From the NCBI GenBank assembly GCA_000697335.1, contig JNEM01012827.1:1-14672 (forward strand): a stretch of 14,672 nt of DNA, given 5' to 3'. Below, in pieces: positions 1-8,036 of this stretch. Source of the stretch: Conidiobolus incongruus B7586 (taxonomy: Eukaryota; Entomophthoromycota; Entomophthoromycetes; Entomophthorales; Conidiobolaceae). Numbering within the stretch: position 1 is the stretch's first letter; the number at the start of each line of letters is the position of its first letter. Under the pieces are notes generated by a model. The model did no database searches, was not told the origin of the DNA, and saw only the letters and a program-made list of their open reading frames with translations. The position numbers were made by a program, and so were the translations under genes.

Positions 1-1490
1 ATAACTAGAAAAAACTACTATATCTAGTATATATTTTTAATTATAATTTATGTATTATAATTGTTCTAAATAATTAAAGATTTAACTTATAAAAAAGAAA
101 ATTTTTATAATAAAATTTAATTAGTATATTAAATATTAAATTTTAATCTTTAATAAAAAAATTATTTTTTAAATATTAAAAATTTATTAAAAATATAATA
201 AAAAGTTATTAATAATAAAAAACTATTAAATTTATATTATATTATTATTTTTATATATTTTATATTAAAATATTTATTTATTTTAATTGCAAAAAATTCC
301 TATTATTTAAATTATAAAATAATATCTAATGATTTTTATTTAGCACAAATAATTTAACAAATCAATATGAATTTAAACTAGTGTAAATATTAATATTTTG
401 TTATCTTTAAATTTTTTATTATAATACCTTGAGGAAACTTAATCATTTTTATCATTTCTTTGGTTATTCCATAAGGTACAAAATATCTTAATTATCTTAT
501 TATTCATCAGATATAATTGTTTACTAACATTACCTTTATAAATTATATACCTATTATTTGTATAAATTCCTATTTTTATTTATTATATCAAATAAATTTA
601 ATGGATAATATTATTTTCTGTTTTGTCAAAAGTTGAAATATTACATAATTTTGTGAGTTCAAATTGAATGTTTCTATGTTATTATTGTGTGCAATATTGA
701 TCAAATCAAATTTGATGGAATGAGAAATGGATCCTATAAGAATATATAGCTGAATATTCAAATATCAGGACATTTCATCAAGACAATGGAATACTAAAAT
801 AAACAGATTTTTTAAGGTTACATTATTAATCACTCATTTCAACAAGTGATTGAAGTTGAAATTTTGAATTATATATATTTCAATAATTAAAATAAACTAT
901 AATATAATAGATTTATTCATATTAAACACAATTATTAACAAAAATCTTATTATGTATATCAAAATTAATGGTTTATTTAACTTTTTTGACAAAAACACAT
1001 TTCCATCTTTGGAGTAGTAATGCAATCGCAAGTGAAGGTTATAGCCCAAATATCATTCTTAGTGAATCACAAATTAAATTATATTCAGTTCAAAATGCAA
1101 TATATGAGTTTGAAATATTTTTCTAGTATTAATTCCGTCTTGAATGATATTGCTAGTGTATCACATACGCATATAATTTAATACAGTTTATGAACATAAT
1201 TTATAATAAATATTTGTAATTTTAACAAAATCGTTTGAAGGTAAAATTATTTGATATTACTCAATTTTTGTTGATAGTAGGCAACAATTGATTTATATAA
1301 ATGAATACCACCATCCTTTTACCTTATAACTGAATAATAAATAAAGGACTAGGCCATAAACTTGATTGGTAATAAAATAATATTTGTTAAAAGATGAAAT
1401 CTAAAAAATATAAGTAAATGCTAAATGCATTAATAAAAAATAATAGCTAAATATGTAAATTATGTATTTTATATTTATACTATTAAAAGA
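1..1490. other. AT-rich intergenic flank, no supported gene
   Basis: The first 400 bases are almost pure A/T. Around 420-530, 640-860 and 990-1180 the composition is a little richer in G and C, which could mean decayed sequence, but no reading frame matches a family I recognise. The longest reading frame noticed starts at 1020 and ends at 1181 on the plus strand (53 codons) and has no recognisable motif. Overlapping inverted repeats lie at 828-862. The 3' end of the uL2m transcript must lie in the last few hundred bases, but I see no canonical AATAAA there on the minus strand. Confidence 0.6.
828..862. repeat. Two overlapping inverted repeats
   Basis: AATCACT at 828-834 pairs with AGTGATT at 845-851. 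ATTTCAAC at 836-843 pairs with GTTGAAAT at 855-862. The right arm of the first lies in the loop of the second, and the left arm of the second lies in the loop of the first, so the two hairpins are mutually exclusive. No adjacent gene explains them. Confidence 0.5.
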
Positions 1491-2567
1491 TTAACGACGA
1501 GCCCTAGGTTTAATGACCATAGGATTAGGACGATGGCGTGTCTTACCACCCTTAGCTAATACACCCCAAGGAGAAACAGGTTGTCTGTTACCCTTACTCT
1601 TACCTCTACCACCACCATGAGGATGGTCAACAGGATTCATAGCAACACCACGCACTGTAGGTCTCCAACCCAATCTACGACGAGCACCAGCCTTACCCAA
1701 AACACGATGTTGGTGATTGATATTGGAAACAACACCAATAGTAGCACAAGCGTCTACAGGAACCATTCTGATTTCACCACTGGGAAGCTTAATGTGAGCA
1801 AACCCAGTTGAGCCAGTGTGGATAAGGGTGGCCTTAGCACCTGCACTGCGTACCATTTGACCTGGGCCATCTGCAGTCAAACCAATATTGTGAATAATTG
1901 TACCGGTAGGGATCATTCTTAAGGGCAAGCAGTTACCGACCTTAATAGCTAAAGAGCGGTTAATTTCCTCTTGGAGAAGCTGAGCATCTGTCAAATTGGC
2001 ATCAGAGGCTCTATCATTGGCGCGGAAGGATTCGACAACCATTCCAGGCTTCAAGCCTTCAGGAGCTAGAATATAGCTAAATTCCTTATCAACCAAGTGC
2101 TGAATGAGGGCAATGTGGGCACTTCTACCGGGATCATATTCCAAACGCATGACTTCCCATGGACCTGGCTTTTTTCTGTAGAAATCTACCAATCTAATTC
2201 TTTGTTTGTGACCTCCACCTCTGTGGCGAACAGTAATACGACCAGTGTTATTACGACCACCCTTCTTGCGCTTGGCAATGGTCAATTTACGGAGTGGACG
2301 ACCCTTCCACAGATGATCTCTGACAGGCATACGGCGGAAACGAAGACCTGGTGAAGTAGGCTTGAAAAGTTTAAAACCATTTTCTATTCTGATCAAAGGG
2401 GTTCGATTAGCTTTTTCAGCTTCAGAAAGAGTCTTCTTAGAACGGATTTGTTGAGCAGTCAATTGATTAGCAGAAGCCTTAGAAATCAATGATGAAGACA
2501 AAGGAGTTGAGCGAATGGATAATTGGTTAAACAAACCAGTAATATTTTTGACTTTACTTAACCACAT
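1491..2567 (-). CDS. RML2: Mitochondrial large-subunit ribosomal protein uL2m
   Basis: This single-exon gene of 358 residues encodes the mitochondrial form of ribosomal protein L2, which binds 23S-like rRNA beside the peptidyl transferase centre in the mitochondrial large subunit. Residues 1-48 contain no Asp or Glu and are rich in Ser, Lys and Arg, as expected of a matrix-targeting leader. The L2 RNA-binding domain follows, with RHRGGGHKQR at about 114-123 and YDPGRSAHIA at about 144-153. The C-terminal domain has VLGKAGARRR at about 289-298 and the family signature NPVDHPHGGGRGKSKG at about 311-326, including the conserved His. The length lies between human MRPL2 (about 305) and yeast Rml2 (about 393). 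Compared with bacterial L2, about 20-25 extra residues lie near 183-207. The start is supported by an in-frame stop two codons upstream and an A at -3. The frame is intact. ATCCCATA lies about 290 bp upstream. Confidence 0.95.
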   Translation of the reverse strand: MWLSKVKNITGLFNQLSIRSTPLSSSLISKASANQLTAQQIRSKKTLSEAEKANRTPLIRIENGFKLFKPTSPGLRFRRMPVRDHLWKGRPLRKLTIAKRKKGGRNNTGRITVRHRGGGHKQRIRLVDFYRKKPGPWEVMRLEYDPGRSAHIALIQHLVDKEFSYILAPEGLKPGMVVESFRANDRASDANLTDAQLLQEEINRSLAIKVGNCLPLRMIPTGTIIHNIGLTADGPGQMVRSAGAKATLIHTGSTGFAHIKLPSGEIRMVPVDACATIGVVSNINHQHRVLGKAGARRRLGWRPTVRGVAMNPVDHPHGGGRGKSKGNRQPVSPWGVLAKGGKTRHRPNPMVIKPRARR

Positions 2568-2856
2568 TTTTATTTATAGGCATTAAACAAAACCAAGTAA
2601 TAAAATATGATTTGTATGTAAATAATTGTTGATAAATGTGATCTATAAATTGGAAATTGGGGATGTGATCTAATTGGTTTTTGATGATTCGATCAAGAAG
2701 TATTCACTATTGAAAGGTAGTTAAATAAATATTAAATGTTTTTGTGTATTTTAGGATATTGTTTGATGTATATTATAGCAGTTTATCTCATACCCAATTT
2801 AAATAACATTTCTTAGAATAATAGAGTATATAAATAAACCTTTTGGAAATACAAGT

Positions 2857-2872
2857 TATGGGATTATTTTCC
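2857..2872 (-). promoter_or_regulatory. Shared upstream element ATCCCATA (uL2m gene)
   Basis: Read on the gene's strand, this is GGAAAATAATCCCATA, about 290 bp upstream of the uL2m start. The same 16 bases occur in the sense orientation upstream of the ATG7 remnant (7900-7915). The ATCCCATA core is also found upstream of ARP4 and chorismate synthase. That it is a promoter element is inferred from position, orientation and recurrence. Confidence 0.5.
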
Positions 2873-3153
2873 GTTTAAAAATTTCAATTTTATTCTTGGG
2901 ATTTGAAATAAATTTTTTTTTCATCAAAAAAAATAAACCAATTTTAAAACATTGCTATATATGATTATGGGCAAATGGTACAATAATTTAAAATATCGAT
3001 ATATCTAGAATATTAGATAATATATGGTCATTATTTTTATCAGAGATAAAAGGGATTACATATTTCAGATTTTAAATCATTTTTGGATATAATAAATCAA
3101 AATGATATTTGAATGTTCAGATATATTTAAATGATTTAATATATAAATTCAGC

Positions 3154-3207
3154 CCTCAGTCTCCCTTGGTAATATGCTAAAATTTCATTCTTTCGGTATG
3201 ATTGAGG
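3154..3207. repeat. Inverted repeat bounding a GC-richer patch
   Basis: CCTCAGTC at 3154-3161 can pair with GATTGAGG at 3200-3207 over eight positions, one of them G-U in RNA, leaving a 38-base loop. The patch is much less AT-rich than its surroundings. I compared it by eye with tRNA, U6 and box C/D snoRNA patterns and found no convincing match. Confidence 0.35.
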
Positions 3208-3258
3208 CGTTATTCTAATTAATAATAATGATAGAAGGGTAATGTAAAAACTTAACAC

Positions 3259-3264
3259 TTTATT
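3259..3264 (-). terminator. Candidate AATAAA polyadenylation signal for ARP4
   Basis: The minus strand reads GAAATAAAGTG here, about 115 bases after the ARP4 stop codon. The spacing suits a 3' UTR. In such AT-rich DNA a single AATAAA is weak evidence. Confidence 0.35.
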
Positions 3265-3379
3265 TCAATAATCATTAAATGGTATATATATCAATTTGTG
3301 CCATAGTAATTAGGTTTAGATACAAGAAAAAGGGAATCATTTGAATGGCTAAATATTCAGATAAAGGCGACTAGTTTAA

Positions 3380-4888
3380 TTAGTTGAATTGCTCATGAAT
3401 TGCCTTGGATCCAACGTCCTTATATGTTCGACTACTCACCATCAGTTGTTGGAAAGTACCTAAAGATCCCATGATCGAGGCACCTAGCCAACTAGAATAA
3501 GATCTCTCACCAATCGTATTGGGAGTTGTCACTTTTACTCTTGTATGGAAAAGCTGATTCACGGTATCGAAAGCAATACGATCGCTAAATCCTTGCATTC
3601 CGGTTGTACCACCAGTAACGACAAGACTTGAGCACAAATTGGCACGTAATTCAGGGCTGGTCGCTTCTAGAGCTTTCTGGATGAGGGTTGAAATTGGCAC
3701 AAAGCTGGATGTGTTGCCTTGGTTGTCTTTCAAGAATTTTTGAGGATTGAACAAAAGCTCACCATACTCATATCTTTCTAATGAAAAATTGGTATTAAAA
3801 CCATCAGGGAATTCATAAGATTTCGAGGGACGGGTTTTTAAAAGATCTTCTCTGAACTCAGTTTCACACACTTGACATGTAGTTTCTTTGAAGTCTTGAA
3901 TCAACCTGTTTTTCATAAAAGATGTAAAACTATCTTTAAGGACATCATGGGGACGTAAAGTAAGGGTTGGAATTTGACCAGCTGGAAGATTTGGCTGCTT
4001 GGCTTGAATTAAATAATGAGGAACAGGATCATATTGGAATCTAGTTTTGAGGTCTTGGAGTATGTATTGAGTGATATGCTCACCTCCTAGAGTTTGGTAT
4101 TGTAAGCCATCCAGTACTCGGCCTTCATAAATGGGAGTTACACTTGTTGTTCCTGCTCCAACGTCAAGAACCAAGCAAGTAGGCTTACCAAATGAAAAGC
4201 TATTAAACATTTTATTAGATTGTATTGCCAAATCAGATGAATAATTATATATTTACCCTGTGAAAGTCGCTTGATTACCAATATATAATGCAGGAATTTG
4301 GAACTTTTCAAAACATAATTCGGCAATCAATTCTCTTTCTTTCTTCGAAGCCCAGGGATAAGAAGTGACAATAAAAGGACTTGAATTGGATAGGTCACCT
4401 TCTCCAAGAACCAGCTCCCAGCAAGCTTCATATGCTTCCCAATCAGTGACTAAAAATTATAAATAAATATCAATTAATTGATTGCAAGTTATTTTTGTAT
4501 GCATTACTTTTGCCTTCAGAAATAGGATTGACTACATCAGTGTTGGGTAACCAATTAACGGTTTCACCAAGTCCAGAGATATAAGCTCCAGAGGGTTTTT
4601 GTGACTTATTCGCACCATTTGTACCTCCATTAGCCATGTTATCATTTGAAGCTGAATCGCCTGGATTGGACAATTCATTATCAGAAGCTTCGATTTGGTA
4701 TCCCAAGTAACTGGGAGTAATCATTCTTGGACAATCTTCTCCGGCATAGCCAAATCTTATAGAGTGAGCACCAATATCTAGTACTTTACATCCAATATCA
4801 TCTATATAAAAATTAGAGATATATTATGTGCCTACTAATAAGATATAATACCCCCAAATGGCTCAGCTAGGCTATTTGGTAGTGCCAT
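3380..4888 (-). CDS. ARP4: Actin-related protein 4 (BAF53/ACTL6 family)
   Basis: Arp4 is a nuclear actin-fold protein that works with actin in the NuA4, SWR1 and INO80 chromatin complexes. Four exons (4852-4888, 4508-4801, 4257-4449, 3380-4199) join in frame to 447 residues, close to human ACTL6A (429) and yeast Arp4 (489). The introns are 50, 58 and 57 bp, all GT-AG. The first phosphate loop is DIGAHSIRFGYAGED at about 21-35 and the second is DVGAG at about 187-191. Other family landmarks are YEFPDGFN, SSLVVTGGTTGMQGFSDR and ERSYSSWLGASIMGSLGTFQQ near the C-terminus, which match Arp4/BAF53 better than conventional actin. A Ser/Asn/Gly-rich insert lies at about 50-92. The 12-residue first exon was chosen because it splices in frame to the FGDDIG segment expected at the N-terminus. 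A reading frame starting at 4231 runs into intron 3 and is not the true start. Confidence 0.93.
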
Positions 4889-4901
4889 TGTTTTGAATTG
4901 T

Positions 4902-4917
4902 TATTCTAAAAAGAATA
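4902..4917. repeat. Small perfect hairpin in presumed ARP4 leader
   Basis: TATTCT at 4902-4907 and AGAATA at 4912-4917 form a perfect 6-bp stem with an AAAA loop, about 14 bases before the ARP4 start codon. The stem is mostly A-T and may be chance. Confidence 0.3.
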
Positions 4918-5101
4918 GTGATCAGAATTAAAAATATAGGAGTTAAAGTTGATAAATAATAATTTGATATCTTATGAAGACTAAGATATTTTTAAATATA
5001 TATTTCTCAATAAATTACTTATTAATAGTTTGATTGATTTGAATTAATATATGACGCTTTTAGATGATCTCATTTGTAATGAATTATAAAATACATCATT
5101 T

Positions 5102-5109
5102 TATGGGAT
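5102..5109 (-). promoter_or_regulatory. Shared upstream element ATCCCATA (ARP4)
   Basis: On the gene strand the context is AATATCCCATAAAA, about 214 bp upstream of the ARP4 start. It shares the 12-mer ATATCCCATAAA with the copy upstream of chorismate synthase. A regulatory function is inferred only. Confidence 0.5.
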
Positions 5110-5655
5110 ATTGAAGATTAAACTTTATTTGATTGAGTACTGTCATTTTTGTTTCAGTTTTTACTCATAAGCAAAAATAAATTGATATACGATACTAACT
5201 TTTATATATATACCCCATTCTGGACTCAATCTATTGAGTATATCTCAAATCATTATAAATCCTCATTATGAATTATTTAACTTAATCTAATTATAATCCA
5301 TATTATTGATAAAATATTTAATTAATTAAATAATGATAAGAATTAAAGTGATTGACAATTGAAGTTGATACTAGCTTACTTAAAAAATCATTATGAAATA
5401 TCATTTAAATTTCATTATCTATAATATTATGTTAAAAAACTATTAACTTATAATGGTGATTTATCATTTTAAATCCAATTTGATTCAAATGTGATTAATA
5501 AAATATTAAATAATAACTATTAAGGCGAAATCAATTACGATTAGTTACTAGAACGTTTTTGAAAGGTTATCAAATTCCAACTAAGATAATTATATATGGA
5601 GTGTAAGTATATTAAGTAAGGCACTATATTGATACGTTGGGTACATTATGAGAGT

Positions 5656-6852
5656 TTAATTATTTGATGGAACTTGTCCTTTCAAAGATGGGTGAATATC
5701 AATGGGAGGTAAAAGAGCACTTGAGGCTTTCCTTGAAAATTGAATCATAGCCATATCCATTAGTACGAGGGCAGCCATTGCTTCAACGATAGGAACAGCT
5801 CTGGGGACAACACATGGATCATGGCGGCCTCTTGCAGAGAGGACACCTGCTTCTCCGGTGTAGGTAGAGGTATTTTGGGCCTTACTAATGGTGGCAGGAG
5901 GCTTGAAAGCGATTCTGAAGTAAATATTTTCACCATTGGAAATACCCCCCTGGATGCCACCAGAGAGATTGGTGGCAGTGCCAAGACCAGATCCCTTCTT
6001 GATCCACATGTCATTGTGCTGAGATCCATTCAATTCGGTGCCTTTGAAGCCACTGCCAATTTCGAATCCTTTCGTGGCTGGAATAGATAGCATGGCATGT
6101 GCTAACTTGGCCTCTAATTTATCGAAACATGGCTCTCCTAATCCTGTAGGAACATTACGAATGACACAGGTAACTGTACCCCCGATAGAATCTTGGTTTT
6201 CTTTCGTTTCAATAATCTTTTCTTTCATTTTTTTAGCAACCTCAGCGTCAGGGCATCTTGTTTCATCCTTATCAACATCTTCTCTAGTGATTGTATTGAA
6301 TAATTTGTTAATATCAGAATTGGGATTAAGAACTCCATTATCTGAAAGATCTTCCAAAAATGGCATTTTAATAGGACCTACAGAGCTCACAAAAGCCACA
6401 ATCTCTGTACCGTAAGCTTGGCGAAGGTATTTTTCAGCGACAGCACCTGCTGCAACACGTCCAATAGTCTCTCGAGCAGAACTACGACCACCACCAGAGC
6501 TAGCTTTGACGTCGTACTTGAGGAGATAAGTCCAGTCTGCGTGACTGGGACGAGGGTAGAGATCTGTTTCACTATAATCATGAGGGCGTTGATCTTTATT
6601 TTTGACTTGAAGTGCAATGGGCGTTCCTAATGTGATACCGTGCTCGACTCCAGAATGAATTGTGACAGCGTCAGCTTCATTTCTAGGCGTTGTGAGGTTA
6701 CTCTGACCAGGACGTCTTCGTGTGAGTTGTGGTTGGATATCATCTTCTGTTAAGCCCATTCCAGGGGGGACACCATCAATAATGCATCCTACACTTGGGC
6801 AATGAGATTCACCATAAGTAGTCACTCTAAATACATCACCAAAAGTACTCAT
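5656..6852 (-). CDS. ARO2: Chorismate synthase
   Basis: This intact single-exon gene of 398 residues encodes the enzyme that converts 5-enolpyruvylshikimate 3-phosphate to chorismate, the last shared step towards aromatic amino acids. It needs reduced FMN. The family signature [18 protein letters not shown] lies at about 14-31, with catalytic His17. The second catalytic His is His104 in [29 protein letters not shown] at about 118-137 and [20 protein letters not shown] at about 339-358 are the other signatures, with the conserved Asp at about 345. The length is close to yeast Aro2 (376). Fungal enzymes are usually bifunctional, with their own NADPH-dependent flavin reductase activity; that is family knowledge and not visible here. 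It stands alone rather than in the pentafunctional AROM polypeptide, as is normal. ATCCCATA lies 100 bp upstream. Confidence 0.98.
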   Translation of the reverse strand: MSTFGDVFRVTTYGESHCPSVGCIIDGVPPGMGLTEDDIQPQLTRRRPGQSNLTTPRNEADAVTIHSGVEHGITLGTPIALQVKNKDQRPHDYSETDLYPRPSHADWTYLLKYDVKASSGGGRSSARETIGRVAAGAVAEKYLRQAYGTEIVAFVSSVGPIKMPFLEDLSDNGVLNPNSDINKLFNTITREDVDKDETRCPDAEVAKKMKEKIIETKENQDSIGGTVTCVIRNVPTGLGEPCFDKLEAKLAHAMLSIPATKGFEIGSGFKGTELNGSQHNDMWIKKGSGLGTATNLSGGIQGGISNGENIYFRIAFKPPATISKAQNTSTYTGEAGVLSARGRHDPCVVPRAVPIVEAMAALVLMDMAMIQFSRKASSALLPPIDIHPSLKGQVPSNN

Positions 6853-6951
6853 TATAGATATGTATGTATTAGATCTAATAATTATTTAATATTTAATAGT
6901 GTTGTTAATTATACATGAGAATGGAATATTTAATATAGAAACGAGTAGCTT

Positions 6952-6959
6952 TATGGGAT
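6952..6959 (-). promoter_or_regulatory. Shared upstream element ATCCCATA (chorismate synthase)
   Basis: On the gene strand the context is TTATATCCCATAAAGC, 100 bp upstream of the start codon. It matches the ARP4 copy over 12 bases. Confidence 0.5.
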
Positions 6960-7899
6960 ATAAAATACTTGATACAGATTCTCTTTGATATTGATGATGA
7001 GATTCTTGTCAAGATTAGTCACATTTTCATTGAGTAAATTACTATTTTTAACTAGTAAGTTTCCACAAAGAATTGAGTGATTCATCGATTTCCTTTTATG
7101 AAAGATATTATCAAAATTTCTGGATTAAGGCAATTATATAAATGTATATCGAATATTGGATTGTTTTAGTGTTATGCTTTATAATAAGTATTTCAATAAA
7201 TAATAATATTGATTGTTCATGTTTTATTTTGATAAATTGTATTGAGCCTTAATTACAGCTATTCATTTATTGAAACATAATCATTTAATTTATAATACAA
7301 ATTGAAACAGTTAAAATTAGATTTATTCTTATCACAACATACATTCAAAAATTTCTGGATCAAATTTAGTAATTGTTAATTATATTATCATTTAGAAAAA
7401 ACTCATTACATTAAAATATAGAATAGAGACCTTTAATATATGTTCTTCAGTTTCCTGTTTTAATTTTTAACGATGTATAAAAATCTATTTTATAATATTA
7501 ATTGATATTATAATTAAATTAATTACTAAGTTAATGCTGATATATTTTGAAATGCTGAATTATAATCTGGATAACAGAATTGATATAACAAATATTAATA
7601 TATATAGTTTTAAAAGCTGATATTAATTGACTATGTCTGAATATTACTATTTCAATAATGTATCTAAATATAAATAAAATATAAAAATTTACATCTATAT
7701 TGTTTAATAATGGAAGCTGTGAATTTAAATTAATATACAATATAGCGGAATGAATGTACTTAAATGCAAGCTGAAAATAATTCTTATTTTTTATAATGAT
7801 AAGTTTATTATATATTTGAATAAATTAATTTTAAATTTAAGAATTTGAATCAAAATATTTTCAGTTTTATAAAATTAATAATATAGTAACTAAATACCA

Positions 7900-7915
7900 G
7901 GAAAATAATCCCATA
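7900..7915 (+). promoter_or_regulatory. Shared upstream element ATCCCATA (ATG7 remnant)
   Basis: GGAAAATAATCCCATA ends about 120 bp upstream of the first recognisable ATG7 codon. All 16 bases match the element upstream of the uL2m gene, in the same orientation relative to its gene. Confidence 0.5.
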
Positions 7916-8036
7916 GTAGTTCATAATGGATATATTACATAATTTAAAAAAGCAGTCTTTAAAATAAAAAAGTAATTAAATATAATTATGACAGAATTAA
8001 ATTAAATTAAATAAATTAAAATTAGAGAAAACGAAA

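Larger units (their letters stand above)
2568..3258. other. Intergenic: uL2m promoter side and ARP4 downstream region
   Basis: This stretch separates two minus-strand genes. It holds the upstream element at 2857-2872 and a GC-richer patch at 3150-3210 bounded by an inverted repeat. I found no reading frame with a recognisable family. Confidence 0.6.
4889..5655. other. Intergenic: ARP4 upstream and chorismate synthase downstream region
   Basis: AT-rich sequence between two minus-strand genes. It holds a short hairpin in the presumed ARP4 leader (4902-4917) and the ATCCCATA element at 5102-5109. I see no gene and no canonical polyadenylation signal for chorismate synthase. Confidence 0.6.
6853..8036. 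other. Divergent intergenic region between chorismate synthase and the ATG7 remnant
   Basis: This 1.2-kb AT-rich region would carry both promoters. It holds ATCCCATA copies facing each gene (6952-6959 towards chorismate synthase, 7908-7915 towards ATG7) and a 13-bp direct repeat, AAAATTTCTGGAT, at 7113-7125 and 7348-7360. A 69-codon minus-strand frame at 7531-7740 is AT-driven, full of Ile, Asn and Tyr, and has no family resemblance. Just before the ATG7 remnant lies a low-complexity run of TTAAA-like units (about 7994-8022). Confidence 0.6.

Noticed and set aside
1020-1181. 53-codon plus-strand frame in the left flank
   Set aside because: It is short, has no recognisable motif, and lies in AT-rich DNA where such frames can occur by chance.
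1581-1811. Plus-strand open frame inside the uL2m gene
   Set aside because: It is antisense to a strongly conserved gene and its Thr/Ser-rich translation has no family resemblance.
4138-4326. 62-codon minus-strand frame across ARP4 intron 3
   Set aside because: It reads an out-of-frame mix of exon and intron; the spliced frame gives conserved Arp4 sequence.
5821-6630. Several plus- and minus-strand open frames overlapping chorismate synthase
   Set aside because: They are alternative frames of an intact conserved gene, with no motifs of their own.
7531-7740. 69-codon minus-strand frame between chorismate synthase and ATG7
   Set aside because: The Ile/Asn/Tyr-rich translation reflects AT bias only.
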